DNA of 64,000 nucleotides from Streptomonospora nanhaiensis (GCF_013410565.1 NZ_JACCFO010000001.1:4216001-4280000); one strand, 5' to 3'; shown: positions 44,490 to 53,165, counted from the first letter of the stretch. Notes: generated by a model from the letters alone, not told the origin. Translations and numbers: made by a program.

Positions 44490-45122
44490 ATGAGCAGCGC
44501 ACACGAAGGTCCCGAGGCAGTACCGGGCCGCCATGACCGCCGGCGGCAGGAGCGGCTGCGCAAGCGCGGCCAGTGGATGATCGCCGCCGGTGTCCTCACC
44601 GCGGGGCTGACCATCACCATCGTCATGCTGGCGGTCTTCAGCCTGCCCAGCACCGGCACCGAGGTGGGGGTCGACAACCCGCCGCCCGCTCCGGGCCAGG
44701 TCAGCGACGACCCCGGCAGCCCCTCGGACCCGCCCGACCCCAGCCCTTCGGCCTCGCGGGACAGCGGCGCCCAGCCCTCGCCGTCCGCGCCGGGCGGCGC
44801 CTCCACCCCCACGGCCGTCCCCGCTCCCGGCGCCGGTGCGCCCACCACTGCCGCGCCCGGCGACACCCCCGCCTCCGGCGGCGGCGGTGGCGGCGGAGGG
44901 GGAGGCGGCGGTGGCGGCGGTGGTGGAGGTGGCGGCGGTGGTGGAGGTGGCGGCGGCGGTGGCGGCCGACCCACCGACGGGCCGCCCACGCCGACCCCCG
45001 ACCCCTCGCCCAGCACACCGGACTGGGACGACGACGATGACGACGACGGCCGCCCCGGGCGGCCCGGCTACCACGACTACTCCGCCGCGCCGCCCGCCCC
45101 CTCGCCGACCCCCTCGGCCTGA
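44490..45122 (+). CDS. Single-span membrane protein with 30-glycine tract
   Basis: A 210-aa protein: basic cytosolic N-terminus (DRRRQERLRKRGQ), one span (about 29-51), an extracellular Ser/Pro/Ala-rich stalk, an uninterrupted run of 30 glycines (130-159), then a Pro-rich segment, seven consecutive aspartates and a Pro/Ser tail. The glycines use mixed codons (GGC, GGT, GGA, GGG), so the run is not a simple trinucleotide repeat. No family recognised; likely an extended surface protein. Start uncertain: in-frame GTG codons at 44382, 44418 and 44433 are possible. Confidence 0.6.
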   Translation: MSSAHEGPEAVPGRHDRRRQERLRKRGQWMIAAGVLTAGLTITIVMLAVFSLPSTGTEVGVDNPPPAPGQVSDDPGSPSDPPDPSPSASRDSGAQPSPSAPGGASTPTAVPAPGAGAPTTAAPGDTPASGGGGGGGGGGGGGGGGGGGGGGGGGGGGGGRPTDGPPTPTPDPSPSTPDWDDDDDDDGRPGRPGYHDYSAAPPAPSPTPSA

Positions 45123-45168
45123 TGAGGTGTGCCGCCGGGTCCGCGCGGCCGCGGCGGCCACGACACAG

Positions 45169-45205
45169 CGAAGGGCCGCCCCGCACAGCGGGGCGGCCCT
45201 TCGCG
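45169..45205. terminator. 17-bp perfect stem-loop between poly-Gly gene and argS
   Basis: Arms 45169-45185 and 45189-45205 with a 3-nt ACA loop, in a convergent gap. It suits both strands and has no T-tract. Confidence 0.65.
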
Positions 45206-45227
45206 CGTTCTGCGGTGGCGGCGGGCG

Positions 45228-46964
45228 CTACATCTGCTCGGGCGTGCGCACGCCCAGCAGGCCCAGGCCGGTGACCAGGGTGCGCAGCGTGGCCGCGATG
45301 AGCGCCAGCCGGGAGTCGCGCACGGCGGGGTCCTCGGCCTGGAGCACCGGGCAGTGCTCGAAGAAGGCCGTGAACGCCTGCGCGAGGTCGAAGAGGTACC
45401 CGCACAGCCGGTGCGGCTCCAGGGTGTCGCCGACCGCGCTCACCACCGGGCCGAACCCCAGCAGAGCCAGCGCGAGGTCGCGCTCGGCGGGTTCGGTCAG
45501 CGTGATGGGTCCGGTGGCGGAGTCGGGGTCGACGCCGCCCTTGCGGAAGATGGACCGGATCCGCGCCGCGGCGTACTGGAGGTAGGGGCCGGTGTTGCCG
45601 TTGAGCGCCAGCATCCGGTCGTAGTCGAACACGTACTCGGTGTCGTGGGAGACCGAGAGGTCGGCGTACTTCACCGCGCCGATGCCGACCTCGCGGGCGA
45701 TGGCGGCCCGTGTGGCGTCGTCGAGGTCGGGCCGGTTCTCGGCGACGACCTTGGCGGCGCGGTCGACCGCCTCCTCCAGCAGGGCCATGAGCCGGATCGG
45801 CTGCCCGCTGCGGGTGCGCAGGATCTTGCCGTCGTCGCCGAGCACGTTGCCGATCTGCACATGGATCGGCGTGACGCGGTCGGGCAGCCAGCCGGCCTTG
45901 CGCGCCGCCGCCCACACCATGCGGAAGTGCAGCGCCTGCGGCGCGCCCACGACGTAGACGACGCGCGAGGTGGCGCCCAGCTCCTCGACCCGGTAGCGGA
46001 TGGTGGCGAGGTCGGTGGTGCCGTAGCCGTATCCGCCGTCGCTCTTGCGCACGATCAGCGGCACCGGCTTGCCCTCGCGGCCGGTGAACTCGGGCTGGAA
46101 GACGCACAGCGCGCCCTCGCTGACCTCGGCGATGCCCTTGTCCTCAAGCTCGTCGCAGATGCCGGGCAGCATGTCGTTGTACATGCTCTCGCCGGCGAGG
46201 TCGGAGTCGGTGAGGGTGACGTCGAGCGTGGCGTAGACCCGGTTGAAGTAGATCTTGGAGAGGTCGACCAGTTCGCGCCACAGCCGCAGGGTCTCGGGGT
46301 CGCCGGCCTGGAGGGCCACGACCCGCTTGCGCGCCCGCTCGGCGAACTCCGGAGAGGCGTCGAACTTGGTGCGCGCGGCCTGGTAGAAGGCGTTGGGGTC
46401 GGTCTTGACGAGTTCGGCCTCGGGCGAGTGCTCGCCGGAGTCGAGCAGGTGCTCGATGAGCATGCCGAACGGGGTGCCCCAGTCGCCGATGTGGTTCTGC
46501 CGGACCACGTTGTGGCCCAGCGCCTCCAGGACGCGGGCGAGGGCGTCGCCCACCACGGTGGTGCGCAGGTGGCCGACGTGCATCTCCTTGGCCACGTTGG
46601 GCGCGGAGTAGTCGATCGGGATGGTCTGGGGCTCCTGTTGGGGGATGCCCGCCCGGGGGTCGCTCAGCAGGTCCTGGGCCCGCGCGGCGATCCAGTCGTC
46701 GCGCAGGGTGAGGTTGATGAAGCCGGGCCCGCTGATCTCGGCGTCGCGGCACATGTCGCTGACGTCCAGGTGCGCGACGATGTCGGCGGCGACGTCGCGC
46801 GGCGCGCGGCCCAGGCGCTTGGCCAGGGGCAGGGCGGCGTTGGCCTGGAAGTCGGCGAACTGCGACGGACGGATGACGGGGTCGGTGTCGGCGAAGTCGG
46901 GGCCGAAGGCGGCACCGAGCGCGGACTGGACCCGTTGCGCGAGGATCTCCTGCGGGTCGGCCAT
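45228..46964 (-). CDS. argS: Arginyl-tRNA synthetase
   Basis: A 578-aa class I synthetase: N-terminal Add-1 domain (1-100), HIGH-type motif KEMHVGHLRTTVVGD (about 125-140), the arginine-pocket segment, GDDGKILRTRSG in place of a canonical KMSKS, and the C-terminal anticodon-binding DALR domain ending GVRTPEQM. It charges tRNA-Arg. ATG 46964 is preceded by TAGGCT and 7 nt. The upstream in-frame extension of about 260 codons has no domain content. Confidence 0.95.
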   Translation of the reverse strand: MADPQEILAQRVQSALGAAFGPDFADTDPVIRPSQFADFQANAALPLAKRLGRAPRDVAADIVAHLDVSDMCRDAEISGPGFINLTLRDDWIAARAQDLLSDPRAGIPQQEPQTIPIDYSAPNVAKEMHVGHLRTTVVGDALARVLEALGHNVVRQNHIGDWGTPFGMLIEHLLDSGEHSPEAELVKTDPNAFYQAARTKFDASPEFAERARKRVVALQAGDPETLRLWRELVDLSKIYFNRVYATLDVTLTDSDLAGESMYNDMLPGICDELEDKGIAEVSEGALCVFQPEFTGREGKPVPLIVRKSDGGYGYGTTDLATIRYRVEELGATSRVVYVVGAPQALHFRMVWAAARKAGWLPDRVTPIHVQIGNVLGDDGKILRTRSGQPIRLMALLEEAVDRAAKVVAENRPDLDDATRAAIAREVGIGAVKYADLSVSHDTEYVFDYDRMLALNGNTGPYLQYAAARIRSIFRKGGVDPDSATGPITLTEPAERDLALALLGFGPVVSAVGDTLEPHRLCGYLFDLAQAFTAFFEHCPVLQAEDPAVRDSRLALIAATLRTLVTGLGLLGVRTPEQM

Positions 46965-46971
46965 GCCCTCA

Positions 46972-46977
46972 AGCCTA
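46972..46977 (-). promoter_or_regulatory. -10 box, leaderless promoter of argS
   Basis: Minus strand TAGGCT, 7 nt, ATG 46964. Confidence 0.55.
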
Positions 46978-47151
46978 CCGATCCGGGCGTGCCGGACGTA
47001 CGCGGTTTTCCCACGTCCCGCGCCGATGGCGCATGCGGAGTACGGGGCGGAGCACGGGCCGGGAGCCCGCCCGGGAGGGGTGCCGGTTCCGGCCGCGCGC
47101 GGCCCTCGCGTCGGGCGGGGGACCTCGCTAGGTTTCCGGTGAGGAGAGGTG

Positions 47152-47655
47152 ATGGACATGGCCGACAGCACCGGCAACGAGTCGACTCCCGACAGCGCCG
47201 CGGGGCCGTCCCGGACGGGCGGGCCCTCGGCCGACGGGGCCCCGAGGTGGGACCCCGAGGGCAGGACGCTCCCCAACCTGCCCACCGTGTACTCGGGTGT
47301 GCCCGAGGAGCGGTTCGAGGGCCGCACGCACGCCGTCTTCCCCCAGGGACTGACGATCGGGCAGGGGGTGTCGTCCGAATACCCCAACGGGGTGATCGTG
47401 GAGAGGGGGGCGCGGCTCCCCAAGGCGCTCGGCGACAAACTCACCGCGCTGAAGGACCTGGAGAGGCGGCAGCAGGGCCAGGGCGCCAAGAAGCCCGTGG
47501 TCCTCGGCGACGGAGTCAGTATCGGCCCCGGCCGGCTCGCCAGGGCGCGGCGGGCGCAGCAGCAGGACTCATCGCAGCGCGGTGTCACCGATCCCCGGCG
47601 CGGCTGGGCGCCGGGCCGGGATCCCCGCCGGCCCGAGGGGCCCAAGCTCGGCTGA
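47152..47655 (+). CDS. Hypothetical soluble protein
   Basis: A 167-aa protein that I do not recognise. N-terminal 35 residues are Ser/Gly/Pro-rich, the middle (about 36-100) has short hydrophobic strands (LPNLPTVYSGVP, VFPQGLTIGQGV, GVIVERGARLP), and the C-terminus is Arg/Gln/Pro-rich and probably disordered. ATG 47152 follows AGGAGAGG and has a second in-frame start one codon earlier (GTG). Divergent from argS, convergent with plsX. Confidence 0.6.
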   Translation: MDMADSTGNESTPDSAAGPSRTGGPSADGAPRWDPEGRTLPNLPTVYSGVPEERFEGRTHAVFPQGLTIGQGVSSEYPNGVIVERGARLPKALGDKLTALKDLERRQQGQGAKKPVVLGDGVSIGPGRLARARRAQQQDSSQRGVTDPRRGWAPGRDPRRPEGPKLG

Positions 47656-47699
47656 GCCCCCCGCGCCCGGTGACCACGGGCCCTGCACCCGCCCACCGG

Positions 47700-47716
47700 C
47701 GCGGCCTCCGGCCGCG
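47700..47716. terminator. 7-bp stem-loop upstream of plsX 3' end
   Basis: CGCGGCC/GGCCGCG with loop TCC, followed on the plus strand by pyrimidine-rich TTCTCCCTTCTGCTCC. Lies between convergent genes. Confidence 0.4.
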
Positions 47717-47769
47717 TTCTCCCTTCTGCTCCCCCCGGTCCGCACCCCAACGCCCCCGGACCGCACCAG

Positions 47770-48864
47770 CTAGGAGCGCCCCGGCTGCTCCTCGCCCTGC
47801 CCCCGACGGTGCAGCCAGGTCGAGCGGGCCGTCGCCTGCACCCGGCCGCGCACCTGCTCGGCGATCCCGCCGGCGGCGAGGTCGTGGGCCAGTTGGCAGG
47901 CGCGCTCCACCGCCGGCGCCTGGCTGGCGCCGTGGGCGATCACCACGGTGCCGTTGAGGCCCAGCAGCACGCCCCCACCGTAGGTCTCGGAGTCGAAGCG
48001 GCCGCGCAGCGAGCGCAGCGCCCCGCGCTGGAGCAGCGCACCCGCCTTGGCCATGGTGCTGGAGGTCAGCGCCTCGGTCACCGCCGACATCGTGAACCGC
48101 ACCGCGCCCTCCACCGACTTCAGCGCCACGTTGCCGGTGAACCCGTCGGTGACGACCACGTCCACCTCGCCCGCCAGCAGGTCGTGGCCCTCCACGTTGC
48201 CCCGGAAGTCCAGGCGCGGCGCCTGCGCGGCGGTGGCGGCGAGCAGTTCGGCGGTCTTGCGGGCCAGCCGGTTGCCCTTGCCCGGCTCCGAGCCGATCGT
48301 GAGCATGCCCACCCGCGGGTGGGCCACCCCGAACGCGCTGTGGGCGTAGGCGGCGCCCAGGTGCGCGAACTGCACCAGCATCTCGGGCTTGGCGTCGGCG
48401 TTGGCCCCGGCGTCCAGCAGGACGGTGGGCGTGGGCCGGGTGGGCAGGGCCACCGCCAGCGCGGGGCGCAGCACGCCGGGCTGGGTGCGCAGCCGCACGG
48501 TCGAGGTGGCCACCACCCCGCCGGTGGACCCGGCCGACACCAGCGCGGTGGCCTCGCCTTGGCGGATGAGCTTGCAGGCCACGGCCACGCTGGAGCGCGG
48601 GCGGCGCCAGCTGGCGAGTGCGCCCTCGTGCATGGCCAGCGCGTCCTCGGCGTGGGCGATGGGGATGGTCCCGGCCGCGCCCTCCTGCGCCAGGAGCCGG
48701 GCGATCTCGGGGCGGCGGCCCACCAGGAGCACGCGCAGGCCGCGCTCGCGGGCCAGGACCGCCCCCTTGACGATCTCGTCGGGCGCGTGGTCGCCGCCCA
48801 TGGCGTCGAGGGCGATCACCGGTTCGGCTCTCCCGGCGGGCCCGGCCGCCTGGGGTGTGCTCAC
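47770..48864 (-). CDS. plsX: Phosphate acyltransferase PlsX
   Basis: A 364-aa enzyme that forms acyl-phosphate from acyl-ACP for phospholipid synthesis. The family start ALDAMGGDHAPDEIVKGA is followed by ALVSAGSTGGVVA, LLDAGANADAKPEML, GSEPGKGN, VVVTDGFTGNVALKSVEG and the final YGGGVLLGLNGTVVIAHG. Full length. GTG 48864 has GAGGGG just upstream. It is not accompanied by rpmF or fab genes as in many bacteria, so it may be a second copy or a relocated gene. Divergent from the KamA-like gene. Confidence 0.93.
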   Translation of the reverse strand: MSTPQAAGPAGRAEPVIALDAMGGDHAPDEIVKGAVLARERGLRVLLVGRRPEIARLLAQEGAAGTIPIAHAEDALAMHEGALASWRRPRSSVAVACKLIRQGEATALVSAGSTGGVVATSTVRLRTQPGVLRPALAVALPTRPTPTVLLDAGANADAKPEMLVQFAHLGAAYAHSAFGVAHPRVGMLTIGSEPGKGNRLARKTAELLAATAAQAPRLDFRGNVEGHDLLAGEVDVVVTDGFTGNVALKSVEGAVRFTMSAVTEALTSSTMAKAGALLQRGALRSLRGRFDSETYGGGVLLGLNGTVVIAHGASQAPAVERACQLAHDLAAGGIAEQVRGRVQATARSTWLHRRGQGEEQPGRS

Positions 48865-49088
48865 GAGGACCCCTCACTCTCCACCGCCGGCCGCGGGCGG
48901 CGCCGGGTGCGGCGACCGGCCCGGCGCACGGCCCGGAGGACACCGCTCCGACCCACCGGTTCAAGGCTATGCCGCCGCGCGCGCGGCGCGGACGAAGGAC
49001 CGGGACCTGCCGGTTAGGTAACGGCCCGGCCACCACCCGCCATCAACTGCAAGCGGGTCCTTCCAGCAAAACCCTTCATGGCGGATGA

Positions 49089-49107
49089 TTGGGTACAAAC
49101 CACCCAA
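49089..49107. promoter_or_regulatory. Inverted repeat TTGGGT-N7-ACCCAA
   Basis: Perfect 6-bp half-sites with a 7-nt AT-rich spacer, centred in the plsX/kamA divergent region. It is the right size for a dimeric repressor, and the regulator is unknown. Confidence 0.45.
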
Positions 49108-49163
49108 GGTCGGGTGAGCTGACTCATCGGCCGGGCCGGTGCCCCCGCTCCCGGCCGGCGCGA

Positions 49164-49173
49164 TCAGTACTGA
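49164..49173. promoter_or_regulatory. Palindrome TCAGTACTGA
   Basis: Perfect 10-bp dyad about 100 bp before the kamA-like start. Candidate operator or promoter core. Confidence 0.3.
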
Positions 49174-49270
49174 AGTGTTTCGCGGAGAGCCCCGCCACGA
49201 GCGGGGCCCTCCCGCCGTCGCCTGCCCTGACACACGCCGGGGCGGGGCCATCCCCCAGGAAAGGAGACGC

Positions 49271-50632
49271 GTGAGCTTGACGCACGACGCGACGCCGTCG
49301 CCGTCCGCCGGCCGCCGGTTCCGGGCCTACACGGCCAAACACCTCGACGAGCTGACGGCGCGCGCCGGGCTCGGCGAGGCGGAGCGCCTCGCGGTGCGGG
49401 CCGTCGCCGCGGTTCTGCCGTTCCGGGTGAACAGCTACGTCATCGAGGAACTCATCGACTGGGACGCCGCGCCCGACGATCCCATCTACCGGCTGGTGTT
49501 CCCCCAGGCCGACATGCTGCCGCAGACCGACGTGGCGCGCATCGCCGACCTGCTGCGCGCCGGGGCGCCGGCCGGCGAGGTGAACCGGGCGGCCAACGAG
49601 ATCCGGGCCCGGCTCAACCCGCACCCCGCGGGGCAGATGGATCTCAACGTGCCCACCATCGACAGGCGCGACCCGCTGGAGGGCATGCAGCACAAGTACC
49701 ACGAAACAGTGCTGTTCTTCCCCAAGCAGGGGCAGACCTGCCACGCCTACTGCACCTACTGCTTCCGGTGGGCGCAGTTCGTCGGCGACGCCGACCTGAA
49801 GTTCGCCTCCGGCGAGGTCGACCACCTGGTGGCCTACCTCAAGGAGCACCCCGAGGTCACCAGTGTCCTGCTGACCGGCGGCGATCCGATGATCATGGGC
49901 GAGGCGGTGCTGTCCCGCTACGTCGAGCCGCTGCTGGGCGTGGACACCCTGGAGTCCATCCGGATCGGCACCAAGTCGCTGGCCTACTGGCCGCAGCGCT
50001 TCACCACCGATCCCGACGCCGACGACACGCTGCGGCTGTTCGAGCGCGTGGTGGACTCCGGCAAGAACCTCGCCTTCATGGCGCACTTCTCCCACCCCCG
50101 GGAGATGGCGCCCGAGCTGGTGCAGCGGGCGGTGCGGCGCATCCGGGCCACCGGTGCCGTCATCCGCACCCAGGCACCTTTGATCCGCACCATCAACGAC
50201 GACGCGGCCACGTGGGAGACCATGTGGCGCACCCACGTGCGCCACGGCATGGTGCCGTACTACATGTTCGTGGAGCGCGACACCGGGCCGCAGGACTACT
50301 TCGCCGTTCCGCTGGCCCGCGCCTACGAGATCTACCGCGGCGCCTACAACCGCGTCTCGGGCCTGGCGCGCACCGTGCGCGGCCCGTCGATGTCGGCCAC
50401 GCCCGGCAAGGTGTGCATCGACGGCGTCGCCGAGATCGCGGGCGAGAAGGTCTTCGTCTGCCACTTCATCCAGGCGCGCGACCCCGAGTTGGTCGGCCGG
50501 CCCTTCTTCGCCCGCTACGACGAGAAGGCCGCCTGGCTGTTCGACCTGGAGCCGGCCCTGGGAGCGGAGCGGTTCCCATGGGAGCAGGCCCCGCCCGAGG
50601 ACGCGGCCCTGCTGGACGCCGCCCACCCCTGA
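49271..50632 (+). CDS. KamA-like radical SAM aminomutase
   Basis: A 453-aa radical SAM protein related to lysine 2,3-aminomutase. The 4Fe-4S motif is CHAYCTYC (Cys157, 161, 164) continuing FRWAQF, where classic KAM/EpmB enzymes have CRHCTRRR; LLTGGDPMIM follows as the SAM/PLP-proximal GGDP motif, and MSATPGKVCIDG near 390 holds a plausible PLP lysine. The different motif context suggests a separate subgroup that may use another amino acid. GTG 49271 has AAAGGAG 6 nt upstream. No beta-lysine acetyltransferase or lysine-fermentation gene is nearby. Confidence 0.82.
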   Translation: MSLTHDATPSPSAGRRFRAYTAKHLDELTARAGLGEAERLAVRAVAAVLPFRVNSYVIEELIDWDAAPDDPIYRLVFPQADMLPQTDVARIADLLRAGAPAGEVNRAANEIRARLNPHPAGQMDLNVPTIDRRDPLEGMQHKYHETVLFFPKQGQTCHAYCTYCFRWAQFVGDADLKFASGEVDHLVAYLKEHPEVTSVLLTGGDPMIMGEAVLSRYVEPLLGVDTLESIRIGTKSLAYWPQRFTTDPDADDTLRLFERVVDSGKNLAFMAHFSHPREMAPELVQRAVRRIRATGAVIRTQAPLIRTINDDAATWETMWRTHVRHGMVPYYMFVERDTGPQDYFAVPLARAYEIYRGAYNRVSGLARTVRGPSMSATPGKVCIDGVAEIAGEKVFVCHFIQARDPELVGRPFFARYDEKAAWLFDLEPALGAERFPWEQAPPEDAALLDAAHP

Positions 50633-50660
50633 CCGGGGGCGGCTCCGGACGGAGGGCGGC

Positions 50661-52298
50661 TCACTCCGCCGCGCGGGCGCCCGCCCGCGCGGCGGTGCCG
50701 GGGCCGCCGCCGGCGCGCCGGCGGGTGTTGCGCACCGCCAGCGCGGTCAGTGCCGTCACGGCCATGGCCGTCACGGGCACCAGCCCGACGACGTGCGCGG
50801 TCTCGGTGAAGGCGTCGGCGAACACCGACCGCGCCAGCCGCGCCATCTGGTCGGCCACCTCGGCGGGCACGCCCTCCGGCGGCGCCGGGGCGGCCGCGGC
50901 CGCCCCGCCGATCTCCACCCCCTGGTCGGCGGAGCGGGTCAGCCCGCGCACGAACGGCTCGCGCACCGGTTCGGGCAGGCCGCCCGCCGCGTCCCGGGCC
51001 CGCGCGCCGATCCGGTCGGCCAGCACCGACTGCAGCAGCGCCCCGGCGACCACGCCGCCCACGACCGAGCCCAGTTGGCGCGCGGTGTTGAGCACCCCGG
51101 ACCCCGCGCCCGCCATGTCCGGGCGCACGCGGTCCATGGCCAGGGTGTTCATGGGGCCGAACACCGCGCCCACGCCCAGGCCCATCAGCAGCAGCGGGGC
51201 CAGGAAGGTGTGCCAGTCGCCCTCGGTGCCCAAGGCGGCCACCACCCAGGCGGAGGAGGCGGCGAAAAGCGCGCATCCGCCGACCAGGAGGTACTTGCCG
51301 CCCACCCGGTCGACCAGCCGGCCCACCACCGGCGCGGCCACCATCGACACCGCCGCCTGCGGCACCAGGGTGAGGCCGGCCTCCAGCGCGCTCATGCCCA
51401 GCACCGACTGCAGGTGGATCGACACCAGCAGGAAGAACGCGAGCATGGCCACCGACACCAGCGAGGCGGCCAGCGACATCAGCCCGAAGTTGCGGTCGGC
51501 GAACAGCGCGAACGGCACGAGGGGGTCGCGGCCCTGGCGGCGGACCTGCTGCACGGCCAGCGCGGCGAACAGCGCGGCGCCCAGGCCCAGCAGCAGCGGG
51601 ATGCCGATGGGCCCGTAGACCGTGCCCCAGTCGAAGCGCTCGCCCTCGATGAGCGCGAAGGACACCAAAGTCAGCGCGGCCGTGGCCAGCAGCACCCCGG
51701 GCAGGTCCAGGGCCGGGCGGCGGCCGGTCGGGGTGTCGGCGGGGATCAGCCGCCAGCCCAGCACCAGCGCCACGGCACCCACCGGCAGGTTGACCAGGAA
51801 GATGTAGCGCCAGTCCAGCGCGGTCACCAGCAACCCGCCCAGCGTGGGGCCGGTGATGGTGGCCAGGCCGGCGACCGCGCCCCAGGCGCCCATGGCGGCG
51901 CCGCGCCGCTCGGGCGGGAACACCCGCACGATCAGCGCCATGGTCTGGGGCATCAGCACCGCCGCGCCCACGCCCTGCAGCACCCGCGCCGCGATGAGCG
52001 TGTAGACGTCGGGGGCCAGCCCGCACAGGCCCGAGGCCACCGTGAACAGCGCCACGCCCACGAGGAACAGCCGCCGCGGGCCGAACAGGTCGCCCAGCCG
52101 GCCGGCCGTGATGATCAGCACCGCCAGGACGAGGGTGTAGCCGTTGATCACCCACATGATGTGGTCGAGCGCGGCACCGAGCCGGTGGGTCATGTCGGGG
52201 ATGGCGATGTTGACGATCGTCAGGTCCAGCAGGGTCATGAAGAAGCCCAGGCACAGCGCGACGAGGATCGCCCAGGGGTTTCCGCTCGGTGCGCTCAC
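50661..52298 (-). CDS. MFS drug-efflux transporter, DHA2 (14-span) type
   Basis: A 545-aa proton-coupled exporter of the EmrB/QacA group: motif D1-like LDLTIVNIAIPDM in span 1, motif A GRLGDLFGPRRLFLVG, motif C-like GPTLGGLLV, and about 14 spans with a final loop rich in Ala/Pro. GTG 52298 follows AAGGAG. The 3' end of the gene carries a 14-bp perfect inverted repeat covering the last codons. No TetR or MarR gene is adjacent, but a 22-bp tandem repeat lies right upstream. Confidence 0.9.
   Translation of the reverse strand: MSAPSGNPWAILVALCLGFFMTLLDLTIVNIAIPDMTHRLGAALDHIMWVINGYTLVLAVLIITAGRLGDLFGPRRLFLVGVALFTVASGLCGLAPDVYTLIAARVLQGVGAAVLMPQTMALIVRVFPPERRGAAMGAWGAVAGLATITGPTLGGLLVTALDWRYIFLVNLPVGAVALVLGWRLIPADTPTGRRPALDLPGVLLATAALTLVSFALIEGERFDWGTVYGPIGIPLLLGLGAALFAALAVQQVRRQGRDPLVPFALFADRNFGLMSLAASLVSVAMLAFFLLVSIHLQSVLGMSALEAGLTLVPQAAVSMVAAPVVGRLVDRVGGKYLLVGGCALFAASSAWVVAALGTEGDWHTFLAPLLLMGLGVGAVFGPMNTLAMDRVRPDMAGAGSGVLNTARQLGSVVGGVVAGALLQSVLADRIGARARDAAGGLPEPVREPFVRGLTRSADQGVEIGGAAAAAPAPPEGVPAEVADQMARLARSVFADAFTETAHVVGLVPVTAMAVTALTALAVRNTRRRAGGGPGTAARAGARAAE
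50666..50695. terminator. Inverted repeat in the last codons of the MFS gene
   Basis: A 14-bp perfect inverted repeat around a 2-nt centre, just inside the MFS stop. The gap to the kamA-like stop is only 28 bp, so this hairpin probably ends rightward transcription and may also stabilise the MFS message. Confidence 0.5.
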
Positions 52299-52617
52299 GG
52301 GGTCTCCTTGTCGGCGGTAGGCGGTTCGAGGGCCGCAGGCAGGCGGTTCGAGGGCCGCAGGCAGGCGGTTCGAGGGTCGGCGGGCGGTGCGGCGGCGGGC
52401 GCTGGACAGCCCGGGTCGGTCGGGACGGTCGGCGGCATCCGGGGCACCCGGGTCCAACGGGACGGACCAACCCTAAACGCGGCCTCCGGAACGGGCCGGT
52501 CGCGGTCGGGCGAGGCGCGCGTCCGGCGCTCCGGCATGACCTCCCAGGTAATCGCGCCGCAGCGCCTCCGCTGGGAGGCTCGGAGCACGCACCAGCCGCT
52601 ACCCGCAGGAGGCGGAC
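52299..52617. other. Divergent region upstream of the MFS gene
   Basis: No gene supported. Contains the 22-bp tandem repeat beside the MFS start. The right part is GC-rich and ends in AGGAGG ahead of the next gene. Confidence 0.5.
52321..52376. repeat. 22-bp tandem repeat, about 2.5 copies
   Basis: Units start at 52321, 52343 and 52365, each beginning GCGGTTCGAGGG. The first two are identical; the third diverges after 12 bp. It begins 23 bp upstream of the MFS GTG and may hold direct-repeat regulator sites. Confidence 0.85.
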
Positions 52618-53073
52618 ATGACCCACTCCATCCAGCCCACCCGCTCCACCGGCCCCGCCCCCGCGCCCGCGAGCGGGCCGGCGCGGCTGCTCGGCTCCCT
52701 GCCCCTGGCGCTGGGCGCCGACGCCGCCGTGACCGGCGCCAACGCCCTGCTCTACCTCGCGCTCGCCGCCCCGCTCGCCGACCTGCTGGGCGCGCCCCGG
52801 CCCTGGCTGCTGGCCGTGGGCGCCTTCCTGGCCTGCTACGCCGCCGTCGTGGCCCTCGTCGCCCGCCGCGCGGCCGGACGCGGCCCCGTGCGCGCCGCCG
52901 TGTGGCCGGTGGTGGGCGTCAACCTGCTGTGGACCGCCGCGAGCCTCGCGGTCGCCGCCGGGTCCGTGCTGCCCCTGACCGGAATCGGCCGCGCCTGGAC
53001 GGTGTTGCAGGCCGTAGCGGTCCTCGGGTTCGCGCTGTGGCAGGTCACGGCCCTGCGCGGGCGCCGCGCCTGA
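52618..53073 (+). CDS. Four-span membrane protein, unknown
   Basis: A 151-aa integral membrane protein with spans near 28-50, 61-80, 93-113 and 122-142, short loops and a basic C-terminus (RGRRA). It resembles small actinobacterial integral membrane proteins annotated only as hypothetical. ATG 52618 has a strong AGGAGG with 6-nt spacing. It is followed 93 bp later by a T-tract terminator. Confidence 0.7.
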   Translation: MTHSIQPTRSTGPAPAPASGPARLLGSLPLALGADAAVTGANALLYLALAAPLADLLGAPRPWLLAVGAFLACYAAVVALVARRAAGRGPVRAAVWPVVGVNLLWTAASLAVAAGSVLPLTGIGRAWTVLQAVAVLGFALWQVTALRGRRA

Positions 53074-53165
53074 ACCGGTCGGCGCTGCCGCCGCGCCGGG
53101 GCCGGGCGCCCCGCGCGGCGGCGCGTCGCCGCTGCGCCGGCCGCGAGAACGTACTGTTGGGGAAG

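Larger units (their letters stand above)
48865..49270. other. Divergent region plsX / kamA-like gene with operator-like dyads
   Basis: No gene supported. It holds TTGGGT-N7-ACCCAA (49089-49107), the perfect palindrome TCAGTACTGA (49164-49173), and a stem-loop GCCCCGC/GCGGGGC (49189-49207) in the likely kamA leader. Confidence 0.5.

Noticed and set aside
49176-49240. Resemblance to the first half of a glycine riboswitch (GCGGAGAG followed by a GC stem) in the kamA-like leader.
   Set aside because: The conserved core that should follow the stem (CGCCGAAGGAGCAA-like) is absent, and a second aptamer is not present. Treated as a plain stem-loop.
52321-52376. Tandem repeat considered as a CRISPR fragment.
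   Set aside because: Units are contiguous with no spacers, and no cas gene is present.
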